Source: Lentibacillus saliphilus
GTDB lineage: Bacteria; Bacillota; Bacilli; Bacillales; Amphibacillaceae
Direction: 5' to 3'
Assembly (NCBI RefSeq): GCF_019093865.1
Contig: NZ_JABJXD010000003.1
Location: forward strand, 246,714-310,713
DNA length: 64,000 bases
Part shown: piece after piece, positions 48,258 to 57,901 of the stretch
How the letters are laid out: each line of letters begins with the position of its first letter
How positions within the stretch are numbered: the first letter of the stretch is position 1
Program-made: the position numbers and the translations under genes
The notes under the pieces: model-generated
Databases searched by the model: none
Told to the model about the DNA's origin: nothing
Seen by the model: the letters and a program-made list of their open reading frames with translations, nothing else

Positions 48258-49114
48258 GATGGTTGACCTCCTTTTTGATGCATGGCAATCAATGTTGACA
48301 AGAGCTGTTGGAGATCATGTCTGTGCACGACTTTATCCAATTGACCATGCTTTAACAGGAATTCTGCTGTTTGGAAATCATCGGGCAGCTTTTCACGCGT
48401 TGTCTGTTCGATAATTCTCCTACCAGCAAACCCGATTAATGCACCAGGCTCAGCAAAGTTATAATCACCTAGTGACGCAAAGCTTGCCGTTACGCCTCCT
48501 GTTGTAGGATGTGTCATAACAGAAATAAAGAGTCCTGCTTCTCTAGAGAACCGCTCTAACGCAACTGATGTTTTGGACATTTGCATTAGACTAAGCACAC
48601 CCTCCTGCATTCTTGCACCACCTGAAGCGGTAAATATGATGAACGGAATCGATTGTTCACGTGCCCGCTCTATTGCCCGGGCAATTTTCTCGCCAATCAC
48701 TGATCCCATGCTCCCCATCCGAAAGCCAGCATCCATAACAGCTAAAGCCATCGGAAGGCCATCAATGGACCCTTTCCCTGTTACAACACCTTCATTAAGC
48801 CCTGTTTTTTGGCGGTCTTTCTCAAGCTTTTCAAGGTAGTCAGGAAACCCTAAGGGATTGGTTGACACAAGTTCTTGATCCCATTCCACAAACGATTCCT
48901 CATCAACAAGACCGTTGATGCGGTCCCACGCACTTAACCGGTGGTGGTATCCACATGTTGGGCATACATTTAATTGTTTATGCAGTTCTTTACGATAGTA
49001 TATATCATGACAATGACTACACTTTATCATCAGACCCTCTGGAATATTCTTTTTTGCTTGTTCACTCGGTATTGACGCATACTTCCGTTTCTTTCCAAAT
49101 ATATCCTTGAGCAA
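48254..49114 (-). CDS. accD: Acetyl-CoA carboxylase carboxyltransferase subunit beta
   Basis: A 286-residue CT-beta subunit. N-terminal zinc finger [11 protein letters not shown]...CPTCGYH (about 32-54) and carboxyltransferase core [26 protein letters not shown] start seven bases after AAGGAGG. Overlaps accA and follows the GntR gene by 67 bases without a terminator between them. Confidence 0.97.
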   Translation of the reverse strand: MLKDIFGKKRKYASIPSEQAKKNIPEGLMIKCSHCHDIYYRKELHKQLNVCPTCGYHHRLSAWDRINGLVDEESFVEWDQELVSTNPLGFPDYLEKLEKDRQKTGLNEGVVTGKGSIDGLPMALAVMDAGFRMGSMGSVIGEKIARAIERAREQSIPFIIFTASGGARMQEGVLSLMQMSKTSVALERFSREAGLFISVMTHPTTGGVTASFASLGDYNFAEPGALIGFAGRRIIEQTTREKLPDDFQTAEFLLKHGQLDKVVHRHDLQQLLSTLIAMHQKGGQPS

Positions 49115-49181
49115 GGCAATCCCTCCTTATCATTTTATGGCGTTCATCATTTATTTGTATGAGTGATGATCGTTTAAGATA

Positions 49182-49811
49182 TCAATTCGTTTTAATCGCA
49201 TAGGTCGACTTTGAAAATAATGGCTCTATCATTTCACACTCATCGTTTTTATAGGATTGCATCAGTCTTTCCAAAAAATCAATATCAAAATAAGTTCGGT
49301 CTAGCGTCGTAGAAAAACCTTGCATCAATTGCCATATTTTCATCAGTAAGTGATTGGAGCCTTTATCAGCAATATGCTGAAAAAATGCGGTGTGCCTTTC
49401 TGTCGCTGTTAACGTGTCAGCTGATATAATGGCTTCAAGCTTAACGATATCTTCTTGATCAAGACTCTTACAAGCGAGTTTCGCACATTCTTTTTCTAAA
49501 ATTTGTTTTGCTGCCACTAAATCAAGGCGTGTTCTATTTTCCTGCAAAATGAAGGTGGATAGGAGCGTAACTGATTGATAAGGCTGATATACAGTCAAAT
49601 ACGTTCCTTCACCGCGCCGGGTTTCAATCAGTCCTAGCAGTTCCAAAGCCCTTAATGCTTCTCTAACCGACGAACGTCCAACGCCAAGTACATCTGACAA
49701 CTCTCTCTCTGAGGGAAGTCGATCGCCTTGCTTTAAATCATCCCGTTCAATCAAACGGCGTAATTCCTCTAAAATACTGTGATAAACTTTTTGTCTTGGT
49801 GATATTGCCAC
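49182..49811 (-). CDS. GntR-family (FadR subfamily) transcriptional regulator
   Basis: A 209-residue regulator: winged helix with GDRLPSERELSDVLGVGRSSVREALRALELLGLIETRRGEGTYL-type sequence (about 26-69) and an all-helical FCD ligand-binding domain. GTG start behind GAGGTG. It lies inside the malic enzyme-accDA operon, and a 17-base palindrome of the type bound by this subfamily sits at that operon's promoter (51126-51142). Control of malonyl-CoA and NADPH supply is a reasonable inference; the ligand is unknown. Confidence 0.9.
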   Translation of the reverse strand: MAISPRQKVYHSILEELRRLIERDDLKQGDRLPSERELSDVLGVGRSSVREALRALELLGLIETRRGEGTYLTVYQPYQSVTLLSTFILQENRTRLDLVAAKQILEKECAKLACKSLDQEDIVKLEAIISADTLTATERHTAFFQHIADKGSNHLLMKIWQLMQGFSTTLDRTYFDIDFLERLMQSYKNDECEMIEPLFSKSTYAIKTN

Positions 49812-49830
49812 GTGTCACACCTCTTGGTGA

Positions 49831-51069
49831 TTAGTCTTCAGTAATTTTAGTGAGCTGTCTTGTTTTTTCGGCCACTTCCTCCGGTGAAACGTCTACCCTC
49901 GCGACGCCTGAATCCATTGCTGCCTTTGCTACACTTGATGCAACGAGAGGGGCTACACGCGAATCAAAAGGACGTGGAATGACATAATCCTCAGTCAATT
50001 CATCATCACTGATAAGTGATGCAATCGCTTCTGCGGCTGCAACCTTCATCTTTTCATTAATGCGAGTTGCTCTTACATCTAGTGCGCCACGGAAGATCCC
50101 TGGAAATGCTAATACATTATTCACTTGGTTCGGATAATCTGATCGACCTGTTCCGATAACTTTGGCACCTGCTTCTTTTGCATGTTCAGGCATAATTTCC
50201 GGATCAGGATTTGCCATAGCAAAAATGATTGGATCATCATTCATCGTTTTCACCATATCTTTTGTCAAAAGACCACCAACAGATACACCAATAAATACAT
50301 CTGCACCTTCAAGCATATCCTCTAAAGGTCCTTCTTTTTTGTCTTTGTTCGTCATCTCGGCAACACGTTCTTTGACATCATTCATGCCATAAGGCCTACC
50401 TTCATAAATGGCACCCTTAGAGTCACACATAATCATCTCACGAACACCAAAGCGGTGAAGTAGTTTTATAATGGCAATTCCTGCTGCACCAGCCCCATTG
50501 GCAACGACTTTGATGTCAGAGAATGACTTACCAACAAGTTTGAGTGCATTAATAAGGCCTGCTACTGTTACAATTGCTGTTCCATGCTGATCATCATGAA
50601 AAATAGGTATATTTGTTTCTTTCTTTAATCTTTCCTCAATGATGAAGCAATTCGGTGCCGCTATATCTTCTAGATTCACACCGCCAAATGTTGGCTCCAT
50701 CATTTTTACCGCATCGACAATGTCATCAACATTATGGGAGGCTAGACAGATTGGAAATGAATCCACACCAGCAAAGCTCTTAAACAATACGGCTTTCCCT
50801 TCCATAACCGGAAGAGCTGCCTCTGGCCCAATATTCCCTAGACCTAGCACAGCAGAACCATCACTGACAACGGCAACCATGTTTCCCTTCATTGTATAGT
50901 CATAAACATATTCACGTCGATCGTATATCTCCTTGCAAGGCTTAGCGACACCAGGTGAATAAGCCAGACTCAAATCTTTGGCATTTCGGACAGGCACCTT
51001 TGATTGTAAGCTCAATTTGCCTTTATGTACTTTATGCATATGCAATGCTTCATCTCGCAAATTTGCCAC
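49831..51069 (-). CDS. Malic enzyme (decarboxylating malate dehydrogenase)
   Basis: A 412-residue malic enzyme, close in length to B. subtilis YtsJ, which also lies next to dnaE. Makes pyruvate, CO2 and NAD(P)H from malate. Catalytic Tyr in SLAYSPGVA, Lys/Asp region GKAVLFKSFAG, metal ligands in NLEDIAAPNCF and FHDDQHGTA, Rossmann ANGAGAAGIAI. I start at GTG 51069, giving the YtsJ-like N-terminus ANLRDEALHMHKVHKGKL. The frame to 51111 lacks a ribosome site. NADP use is inferred from YtsJ only. Confidence 0.94.
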   Translation of the reverse strand: MANLRDEALHMHKVHKGKLSLQSKVPVRNAKDLSLAYSPGVAKPCKEIYDRREYVYDYTMKGNMVAVVSDGSAVLGLGNIGPEAALPVMEGKAVLFKSFAGVDSFPICLASHNVDDIVDAVKMMEPTFGGVNLEDIAAPNCFIIEERLKKETNIPIFHDDQHGTAIVTVAGLINALKLVGKSFSDIKVVANGAGAAGIAIIKLLHRFGVREMIMCDSKGAIYEGRPYGMNDVKERVAEMTNKDKKEGPLEDMLEGADVFIGVSVGGLLTKDMVKTMNDDPIIFAMANPDPEIMPEHAKEAGAKVIGTGRSDYPNQVNNVLAFPGIFRGALDVRATRINEKMKVAAAEAIASLISDDELTEDYVIPRPFDSRVAPLVASSVAKAAMDSGVARVDVSPEEVAEKTRQLTKITED

Positions 51070-51125
51070 GCTCCCCACCACTCCTTTTAATATCCTATAT
51101 CTATCATACATTTATAATTAACACC

Positions 51126-51142
51126 AGGTGGTCAGACCACCT
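51126..51142. promoter_or_regulatory. Palindromic operator, probably for the GntR/FadR-type regulator
   Basis: A perfect 8+1+8 palindrome, AGGTGGTC-A-GACCACCT. The core TGGTCTGACCA equals the half-site arrangement bound by FadR-subfamily GntR proteins such as PdhR and LldR. It starts 13 bases downstream of the -10 box, over or just after the transcription start of the operon encoding such a regulator. Confidence 0.75.
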
Positions 51143-51154
51143 ATTAACTTCTCT

Positions 51155-51182
51155 ATTATAACAGATGACACTATCATGTAAA
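51155..51182 (-). promoter_or_regulatory. Sigma-A promoter of malic enzyme-gntR-accD-accA
   Basis: Minus strand TTTACA, 16 bases, TATAAT, followed by the palindromic operator. Confidence 0.75.
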
Positions 51183-51206
51183 GCAGTTGTCTTTCTATAA
51201 CTACCA

Positions 51207-54200
51207 TCAAATCGTTCTTAAAACGACATGGGTTCCCCCGAAATAAGACTCCAATGCACGCATGCTTTTATCGGTGGGATTAATCTTATAATCATTCGAT
51301 AATTGGTACGTTTTCTTTTGCTTATCTTCATGAACGATTATCGGAGACTCCCCCGGATAGCGTTGTGCGACTTGTCTTAAAAAGGCTAGCGCCTCAGTGT
51401 TATCTGTTTCAACGAGCTTTATAAATACTTGTGTTGGTTGTTTAAGTGTTTCACTTTCAAACACACTGATTGTATTAAGGATCATTTGTACTTGATTGTT
51501 TCTAACTTCTCGCTTACCAGAAAACATGACAATCATTTCCTCTTCAAGCCACCGATTTACATCACGGTATAAATTTGGAAACGCTACTGCTTCTATTTCA
51601 CCTGTTTCATCACTTAACGTTAGAAAAGCCATTGGATCTCCTCGTTTTGTGCGGATCACCTTAATGGACTGGACAATGACTGCCGCCTTTATAACACGTT
51701 TATCACTTTGACGTTTCAGGTCTTTCACCGAAAGAAAGCCATTTATATGAAGTGTAGGGCGATATGCCGTTAACGGATGGCTAGAAACGTAAATGCCCAA
51801 GAATTCCTTTTCATCAGCCAACTTTTTTAACGGACTAAAATCTTCCATCTCTGTATAAATCGTTTCAAACCCCATTTTCTCATGGAAAAGCCCTGGTTGA
51901 TCTTGAAATTCTTTAAATAATTCGCCTTGATCAACAGCCTGATCGATGCTTGCCAACAAGCTTGCTCGATTGTTGTGTAGCTCATCAAACACACCAGCTA
52001 AAATTAAATTCTCCAAAACCTTACGATTGGCAATTTTGGCGGGGACGCGAAGACAGAAATCGAATAAATCACTAAAAGGACCACCAGTTTTACGCTTATC
52101 CATAATATCATTGACCACATGGCGCCCGACGCCTTTAACCATTAATAATCCGATGCGAATGCCTTTATTTTCAACAGAAAATCGCCCATAGCTCTTATTA
52201 ATGGATGGGGGAAGAACAGATAGTCCAAATTGTTTTGCTTCATTAACATACATATGAACCTTTTCTTCTTGATTTGAAACAGAGCTCAGCAATTCCGCAA
52301 AAAAGAACAACGGGTAATGGGCCTTCAAATAAGCAAGCTGATAAGAAATTTTGCTGTATGCCACAGCGTGACTCCGATTAAATCCATAATTAGAAAACTT
52401 TACAATCCAGCTGAAAATTTCTTCTGCAACCTCGCGATTATACCCATTTCGAACACTTCCGACTACAAACTTTTCGCGCTGCTCATCCATTAGATGATGT
52501 TGTTTTTTACTAACTGCCCGTCTTAATACATCTGCTTCACCTAGTGAAAAACGTGCCATTTTATGGGCAATAAGCATGATTTGCTCTTGATAAACCAATA
52601 CACCATATGTGTTCGCCAAAATGGGTTCAACTTCTGGATGTGGATACGTACACGCTTCAGCTCCGTGCTTACGAGCAATATAGGTCGGAATGTTGTCCAT
52701 TGGCCCTGGGCGATAAAGCGCATTAACAGCAACAACATCTTCAAAATGAGTTGGTTTTAGCTTTTGAAGTACATTTTGCATGCCTTTCGATTCAAGTTGA
52801 AATACGCCATTCGTCATACCAGATTGAAGTAATTGATAAGTTTGTTGATCACCGTCAGGGATACTTTGAAGAGAGATATCTTTCCCTGTCTTATATTTAA
52901 TCGTTTGGATGATTTTTTCCATTAAAGTTAAATTTCGTAGACCGAGAAAATCCATTTTTAACAAACCGAGCTGTTCTAAATCATTCATGGCATATTGCGT
53001 TAACTGCGTACCATCGCCACTCGATATTAAAGGTACATGCTCACTAAGTGGCTGCTCGCTTATCACGACACCAGCAGCATGGGTTGATACATGCCTAGGT
53101 AAACCTTCAAGGACTGTTGCAATAGTAAACAGCGTTTTAAGATCACGTGACGTTTGAATGTATGTGCTCAGTTCTTCAGATCCCTGAATATGAGCAACGA
53201 TAGATTGATTGGATTGCACCGGAATCTTGTTTAAGATAAAGTAAGCATCTTGTTGATCAATACCTATTGTTTTAATTAATTCACGTAAAAGCGAACGAGC
53301 AGCAAACGTTCCAAACGTAATAATTTGAGCAACATGATCTGCGCCGTACTTGTCCCTAACATAGGCAATCACTTCATCACGCCTTGTATCAGAAAAGTCT
53401 ATGTCAATATCCGGCATTGATATGCGTTCAGGGTTTAAAAATCGTTCAAATAACAAATTATATTTAACAGGGTCTACCTCAGTAATGCTGAGGACATACG
53501 CAACGATTGAGCCAGCCGCTGAGCCACGCCCTGGTCCAACAAGAATACCTTTTTGCTTTGCGTAAGCAACAAAATCATGAACAATTAAAAAATAGTCACT
53601 AAAACCCATTTCTTGTATAACACCTAATTCATACATGAGACGGTCTTCTATCGTTTTTGTTACCGTGTGATACCTTTCAGGAAGTCGCTTAAGGCATATG
53701 TGTTCCAAATAGTCATGAGCACTCATAGAAACCGGAACAGGAAAAGCGGGTAGCTTCCGTTCGTTGAAGTTAAAGGCAATGTGACAGCTTTCTTTTATGT
53801 CTTCAGTCGCCTCTAGAACCTCTGGCCAATTATCAAATAACATGGCCATTTCTTCAGAAGATCGAAGGTGACGCTCTCTTATATGAGACATATCGCCTCC
53901 AGGCTGCCACCTTTTTCCGTGCTTCATCGCTTGAAGACAATCGTAAGCAATCACATCCTTCTTACGGATATAGCGGACATCATTAATTGCCACGACTTTG
54001 ACATTGCGAGCTTCTGCATAAGCCTTGAGAGGTGCAATGATTTTGCGTTCCATTTCCATACCATGATCTTCAACACCTATGTAAAAATCACCTTCAGAAA
54101 CGATATTCTGCCATGACGTAAGATATGCATCAATTTCTTCAAAGGATGAATTAAGCAATCGTTTAGATAATAATGAGTGTAACGCTGGGACAATCAAAAT

Positions 54201-54557
54201 CATTTGGTCCGTAAAAGTTGATAATTTTTCCTTTGTGAGTGTTCGATTGTCGCTGTTTTGAATATAGGTACTTAGTTTAATGAGCGCATCATATCCTGCA
54301 TTTGATTTTGCAAGTAATACACAAGCACAGACACCCTCATCATCTTCATCAATATATACGGTCATACCTAGTAACGGTTTAATATTATGCCTTTGACATG
54401 CTTGATAAAAAGTAACCGCCCCATGGAGCACATTCTCATCTGTTAAAGCTAGCGCGTCAAATCCATTTTTCTTGGCAGCACTGACTAAATGATCAACTGT
54501 CATTGTACTATTCATCATACTAAAGCCACTTGCTGCTTGTAGGTGCGTAAACTTCAT
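51207..54557 (-). CDS. dnaE: DNA polymerase III alpha subunit, DnaE type
   Basis: A 1116-residue C-family polymerase (DnaE3-like, the lagging-strand/primer-extending polymerase of Bacillus). N-terminal PHP domain (FTHLQAASGFSMMNS...) with several metal-binding residues changed, catalytic Asp residues in PDIDIDFSDTRRDE, SRGSAAG-like VGPGRGSAAGSIVAYVL, fingers with KMDFLGLRNLTLME, and a C-terminal OB fold (RVIKAAVIVQSIKVIRTKRG). It has no exonuclease insertion. Diverges from ytrH. Confidence 0.97.
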   Translation of the reverse strand: MKFTHLQAASGFSMMNSTMTVDHLVSAAKKNGFDALALTDENVLHGAVTFYQACQRHNIKPLLGMTVYIDEDDEGVCACVLLAKSNAGYDALIKLSTYIQNSDNRTLTKEKLSTFTDQMILIVPALHSLLSKRLLNSSFEEIDAYLTSWQNIVSEGDFYIGVEDHGMEMERKIIAPLKAYAEARNVKVVAINDVRYIRKKDVIAYDCLQAMKHGKRWQPGGDMSHIRERHLRSSEEMAMLFDNWPEVLEATEDIKESCHIAFNFNERKLPAFPVPVSMSAHDYLEHICLKRLPERYHTVTKTIEDRLMYELGVIQEMGFSDYFLIVHDFVAYAKQKGILVGPGRGSAAGSIVAYVLSITEVDPVKYNLLFERFLNPERISMPDIDIDFSDTRRDEVIAYVRDKYGADHVAQIITFGTFAARSLLRELIKTIGIDQQDAYFILNKIPVQSNQSIVAHIQGSEELSTYIQTSRDLKTLFTIATVLEGLPRHVSTHAAGVVISEQPLSEHVPLISSGDGTQLTQYAMNDLEQLGLLKMDFLGLRNLTLMEKIIQTIKYKTGKDISLQSIPDGDQQTYQLLQSGMTNGVFQLESKGMQNVLQKLKPTHFEDVVAVNALYRPGPMDNIPTYIARKHGAEACTYPHPEVEPILANTYGVLVYQEQIMLIAHKMARFSLGEADVLRRAVSKKQHHLMDEQREKFVVGSVRNGYNREVAEEIFSWIVKFSNYGFNRSHAVAYSKISYQLAYLKAHYPLFFFAELLSSVSNQEEKVHMYVNEAKQFGLSVLPPSINKSYGRFSVENKGIRIGLLMVKGVGRHVVNDIMDKRKTGGPFSDLFDFCLRVPAKIANRKVLENLILAGVFDELHNNRASLLASIDQAVDQGELFKEFQDQPGLFHEKMGFETIYTEMEDFSPLKKLADEKEFLGIYVSSHPLTAYRPTLHINGFLSVKDLKRQSDKRVIKAAVIVQSIKVIRTKRGDPMAFLTLSDETGEIEAVAFPNLYRDVNRWLEEEMIVMFSGKREVRNNQVQMILNTISVFESETLKQPTQVFIKLVETDNTEALAFLRQVAQRYPGESPIIVHEDKQKKTYQLSNDYKINPTDKSMRALESYFGGTHVVLRTI

Positions 54558-54619
54558 ATAATCCCACCTCTTCTCTTATATACATTATAGCGAAACATAT
54601 GCACGGTTGCATCCTATCT

Positions 54620-54648
54620 TCATATCTCGTCCTGTCCGATCATATCAT
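54620..54648 (+). promoter_or_regulatory. Candidate sigma-E promoter of ytrH-ytrI
   Basis: TCATATC, 14 bases, CATATCAT. The -35 fits KMATATT at six of seven and the -10 fits CATACANT at most fixed positions. ytrHI is sigma-E dependent in B. subtilis. Confidence 0.45.
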
Positions 54649-54682
54649 GTAAAGACAAGCGTTAAAAAGGGAGGGATTCCAA

Positions 54683-55015
54683 GTGGAGGAACGTTTTTTT
54701 GCAACTTTTATACACTGTTATTTCATTGCCTTTGGTGTCGTTATCGGGGGGACGATTATTGGCAGCATTGGCTCCTTCGCAACTGGCGACCCTCCTCTTA
54801 CCGCAATGGGACGTATTGCAAGAAGCCTCCGGATTTGGGCAATAGTTGCTGCTATCGGGGGGACATTTGATACAATAGAGAAATTTGAAAAAGGTTTTTT
54901 AGATGGATCAACGTTTGATCTTTTCAAACAAGCCTTACTGATATTATCGGCAATGGGTGGCGTAAAAACCGCAATCATTATAATTGAATCACTCATTCAG
55001 GAGGATTTGTCCTGA
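54683..55015 (+). CDS. ytrH: Sporulation membrane protein YtrH
   Basis: A 110-residue membrane protein with three hydrophobic segments and the YtrH pattern (FGVVIGGTIIGSIGSFATGDPPLTAMGRIARSL). In B. subtilis YtrH is a mother-cell sporulation protein, encoded with ytrI. GTG start at 54683 eight bases after GGGAGGG. Its stop overlaps the start of ytrI by one base. Confidence 0.92.
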   Translation: MEERFFATFIHCYFIAFGVVIGGTIIGSIGSFATGDPPLTAMGRIARSLRIWAIVAAIGGTFDTIEKFEKGFLDGSTFDLFKQALLILSAMGGVKTAIIIIESLIQEDLS

Positions 55016-55518
55016 TGTACATCCCGCCTCATTTCAAAAAAACCAGCTGGCAGCATGCTGTTATCAGTGCTATTTTCGGTGGTATAGTCGCATACGGAAT
55101 TATTATGTTTATGTATGGAACGATGTACGAACAGCTCATAGAGGAAAATCTACGTCTCGAAGCGAGGATCAGTGAATTAAAGGCCCAAAATAATTCCTTA
55201 AAAGATGACAAGGAAGATCAGGATCATCAAAAAGAGGAACAGCTTACGATCCAATCGATTGACGTATCATTAAGTAATTCAAAAGAACTACATCTCGATC
55301 GACTAACCATTTATCAGCTCGTGGAACTTGTTAAAACGGAATTAGACCATGTTATCGGTCAGGACTTTGAATCCGTGAGTAAAAATGCCCAACTACTTAT
55401 ATCCACAATTGAAAATAAAACATTTACAGTTGATGACATGGATTATTATCTTGAAGTTCAGCGCATCACGTTTGCCCCGAACATATCGTTAGTCCTTAAA
55501 GTGAAACGCCATCAATAA
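55015..55518 (+). CDS. ytrI: Sporulation membrane protein YtrI
   Basis: A 167-residue protein: short cytoplasmic N-terminus, one membrane helix (about 14-36), a coiled coil (MYEQLIEENLRLEARISELK to about 68) and an outer C-terminal domain of about 90 residues. Matches YtrI, encoded directly after ytrH in spore formers and needed for efficient sporulation. The GGAGGA site is inside the end of ytrH. Confidence 0.9.
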   Translation: MYIPPHFKKTSWQHAVISAIFGGIVAYGIIMFMYGTMYEQLIEENLRLEARISELKAQNNSLKDDKEDQDHQKEEQLTIQSIDVSLSNSKELHLDRLTIYQLVELVKTELDHVIGQDFESVSKNAQLLISTIENKTFTVDDMDYYLEVQRITFAPNISLVLKVKRHQ

Positions 55519-55640
55519 CGATTATTTTTTGTGAACATTTTTCGAAGAATGCCCATACGATGTGGTTATTAGTGGAAATATTATATACAATTAAAACATA
55601 AACACATTCATATCAATGACATTGATGGGAGCTGATACAA

Positions 55641-55835
55641 TTGATTATGAATGAGCGATTAATGCGCGATTCGAAAATTACCCAACTAAAGCGCGGGCAA
55701 TCTGTGTATGCAGAATCACAAGAAATGATTCGACTCATTAAAAGAGGCATTTCCAAACATCAACTTAGCGTCCATTATGATCATACAGCTTCAGGATGTT
55801 GGTTCATTCCAATTCCTGAAAAGCAAAGCGGTTAA
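55641..55835 (+). CDS. Small conserved hypothetical protein (64 aa)
   Basis: A 64-residue protein with no membrane segment. TTG 55641 is eight bases after GGGAGC; ATG 55647 is two codons later. Sequence features: RDSKITQLKRGQSVYAESQE and a C-terminal HYDHTASGCWFIPIPE. It occupies the place of ytzJ between ytrI and nrnA in B. subtilis and probably corresponds to it. Function unknown. Ends at a strong shared terminator. Confidence 0.7.
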   Translation: MIMNERLMRDSKITQLKRGQSVYAESQEMIRLIKRGISKHQLSVHYDHTASGCWFIPIPEKQSG

Positions 55836-55852
55836 AAATAAGTGACTGTATT

Positions 55853-55896
55853 AAAAAGCCGATTTCCTTAATCTAACGGAAATCGGCTTTTCTTTT
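55853..55896. terminator. Bidirectional terminator between the 64-aa gene and nrnA
   Basis: Perfect 13-bp stem AAAGCCGATTTCC / GGAAATCGGCTTT, 10-base loop, A-run before and T-run after. Confidence 0.92.
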
Positions 55897-56845
55897 ATTT
55901 AACCATATACGCCTCACATGCTGCCTCTAGCTCTGCGACCACATGTTCAGCCTCTGACCAGGAGTCAACTGATGCACCTGCAGCTAATGGATGACCACCG
56001 CCATTAAATTGAGCAGCAATGTCATTAACGACAGGCCCTTTCGAACGCAATCTCACACGAATAATATCGTCTTCTTCAATAAAGAACACCCATGCTTTAA
56101 TACCTTCAACATCACCAAGTACTCCTACAAATTGTCCGGTGTCTATCGGATCAACATCAAATTTCTGTAACAGTTCTTTCGTAAGCTTCACTGAGCTCAT
56201 GCCAGCTGGTGATATCGAGTATTGCTGTAAAATGTAACCCCGTAGACGTGCAATGTTATGTTGGGTCTTATACATGGCATCGTAAAGAGCTGTACGGTCA
56301 AAATTCCAAGCAACAAGCTCTGCTGCATAGCGAAACGTTTTCGTCGTCGTGCTTGGAAATAAAAAACGACCAGTATCGCCAACAATGCCTGCGTATATAA
56401 GGCGCGCTGCCTCACTACTGAATTGCAGCCCGGCAGCCTTACCGTGTAAAAATAACTCATAAATCATTTCAGATGTTGAGCTTGCATCTGTATCAATCCA
56501 AGCAATATCCCCATAATCGTCAACATTTGGATGATGATCAATTTTTATAAGCATATCTCCCTTATGGAAGCGTTCATCAGAAATTCTTGCTGTATTAGCC
56601 GTATCACAAACGATCACAAGCGCACCAGCATATGTGTCATCAGGAATGTCATCCATATCAGCAAGGAAGCTTAATGATGGGGTCATTTCGCCTGTCATGT
56701 ACACATGCTTTTCAGGAAAGGTGTGTTGAATAATCGTCTTGAGAGCAGCTTGTGAACCAATCGCATCAGGATCTGGCCGCACGTGTCGATGTATAATAAT
56801 CGTATCGTAAGTTTTAATCGCTTGAATTATGTGTTCTATCGTCAT
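55895..56845 (-). CDS. nrnA: NanoRNase / 3'-phosphoadenosine-phosphate phosphatase NrnA
   Basis: A 316-residue DHH-DHHA1 phosphoesterase that degrades RNA oligomers of a few nucleotides and removes pAp. Metal motifs: HRHVRPDPDAIGS, VCDTANTARI, IDHHPNVDD, and DTDASSTSEM; C-terminal DHHA1 with FNGGGHPLAAGASV. ATG 56845 lies seven bases after GGGGA and gives the family N-terminus. Diverges from ytpI. Confidence 0.96.
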   Translation of the reverse strand: MTIEHIIQAIKTYDTIIIHRHVRPDPDAIGSQAALKTIIQHTFPEKHVYMTGEMTPSLSFLADMDDIPDDTYAGALVIVCDTANTARISDERFHKGDMLIKIDHHPNVDDYGDIAWIDTDASSTSEMIYELFLHGKAAGLQFSSEAARLIYAGIVGDTGRFLFPSTTTKTFRYAAELVAWNFDRTALYDAMYKTQHNIARLRGYILQQYSISPAGMSSVKLTKELLQKFDVDPIDTGQFVGVLGDVEGIKAWVFFIEEDDIIRVRLRSKGPVVNDIAAQFNGGGHPLAAGASVDSWSEAEHVVAELEAACEAYMVK

Positions 56846-56952
56846 TCTGCATCCCCTTACTTTTACCATCAGATGTTTTTCCTTTCAATCATATAACAAA
56901 CAGGGTAAACTTGTTTAAGAACACGTTCACCAAAAATAGGAGTCGATTGAAT

Positions 56953-57252
56953 ATGGATGTTATTTTCCCAATTATTATTATACTGTCTATCGTTTTATAT
57001 GTATATTATAAAGTTGCCATTCTCCGAACAAAGGACCGACTTACCCAAGCTTACTTTAACAGTAAATCACGCATTTGTCTTGGTAGCTTTGTGTTGTTTT
57101 TCGGGGTGAATTCTTATTGGCTGTTTCAAGACAAGGTGACGCTATTTATTTCAATTGTTTTTGTCATCCTTGGCGGTATGCAGCTCATTCGTGGCTTAAA
57201 AGAGACGAAACACTACAGAAACGAATGGAAGAAGCTAAATACTGAGCATTAG
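56953..57252 (+). CDS. ytpI: YtpI-like membrane protein
   Basis: A 99-residue protein with three membrane helices (about 4-20, 39-57, 63-80) and the YtpI pattern VNSYWLFQDKVTLFISIVFVILGGMQ. Function unknown; conserved next to nrnA and ytoI. ATG 56953 is the probable start, with AGGAG 11 bases upstream; TTG 56947 is an alternative. Followed by its own terminator and then an insertion sequence separating it from ytoI. Confidence 0.82.
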   Translation: MDVIFPIIIILSIVLYVYYKVAILRTKDRLTQAYFNSKSRICLGSFVLFFGVNSYWLFQDKVTLFISIVFVILGGMQLIRGLKETKHYRNEWKKLNTEH

Positions 57253-57257
57253 AAGCT

Positions 57258-57291
57258 GGGCTGTCCGTCCGCTAGGAAGGCAGCCCTTTTT
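57258..57291 (+). terminator. Terminator of ytpI
   Basis: Stem GGGCTG / CAGCCC with an inner TCC/GGA pairing, then TTTTT; six bases past the stop codon. Confidence 0.8.
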
Positions 57292-57357
57292 ATGGTCTTT
57301 GAAAACCCCTGGCTATGCCGGGGGTTCCATAGAGCTTCCAGCGTGGGGACAAAAAAA

Positions 57358-57420
57358 GCCTCACTTCATGATAAGATAAGGTTGGTTTCCCGACCACCAA
57401 ATCTCATCAAAGAAGGAGGC
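57358..57420 (+). promoter_or_regulatory. Ribosome-site-masking hairpin in the tnpA leader
   Basis: GCCTCACTTC (57358-57367) can pair with GAAGGAGGC (57412-57420), which includes the tnpA ribosome site; a second hairpin GGT..ACC lies between. IS200 family messages are known to hide their ribosome site this way. Confidence 0.6.
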
Positions 57421-57427
57421 ATGTCCA

Positions 57428-57901
57428 ATGCAGGACAAGAATAGTTTAGCACATACACAGTGGAGATGTAAGTATCATATAGTTTTTGCTCCAAAATATA
57501 GACGGCAAATTATCTATGGAAAATATAAAAAAAGTATTGGTGAAATCGTAAGAGATCTTTGTGAAAGGAAAGGCGTTGAGATACACGAGGCAAATGCATG
57601 CAAAGATCACATTCATATGTTAGTAAGTATTCCGCCAAAACTAAGTGTATCTCAGTTCATGGGATATCTAAAGGGAAAAAGTAGTTTAATGATTTTTGAT
57701 CGTCACGCCAATTTAAAGTATAGATATGGTAATCGGAAATTCTGGTGTAGAGGCTACTTTGTAGATACAGTGGGCAGAAACAAAAATCAAATTCAAGAAT
57801 ACATTAGGAATCAGCTTAAAGAAGACTACATAAGCGATCAATTAACTTTATTTGAAGAGTTTGATCCTTTCACTGGAGAGAAGAATAAAAAGAATAAGTA
57901 A
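57428..57901 (+). CDS. tnpA: IS200/IS605 family Y1 transposase TnpA
   Basis: A 157-residue HUH single-strand transposase. The metal-binding HUH motif is His61-Ile-His63 in CKDHIHMLVSIPP, and the nucleophile is Tyr125 in QIQEYIRNQ; both catalytic parts are intact, so the element looks potentially active. AAGGAGG lies eight bases before the ATG but can be masked by an upstream hairpin. About 150 residues is standard for stand-alone IS200 TnpA. Confidence 0.95.
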   Translation: MQDKNSLAHTQWRCKYHIVFAPKYRRQIIYGKYKKSIGEIVRDLCERKGVEIHEANACKDHIHMLVSIPPKLSVSQFMGYLKGKSSLMIFDRHANLKYRYGNRKFWCRGYFVDTVGRNKNQIQEYIRNQLKEDYISDQLTLFEEFDPFTGEKNKKNK

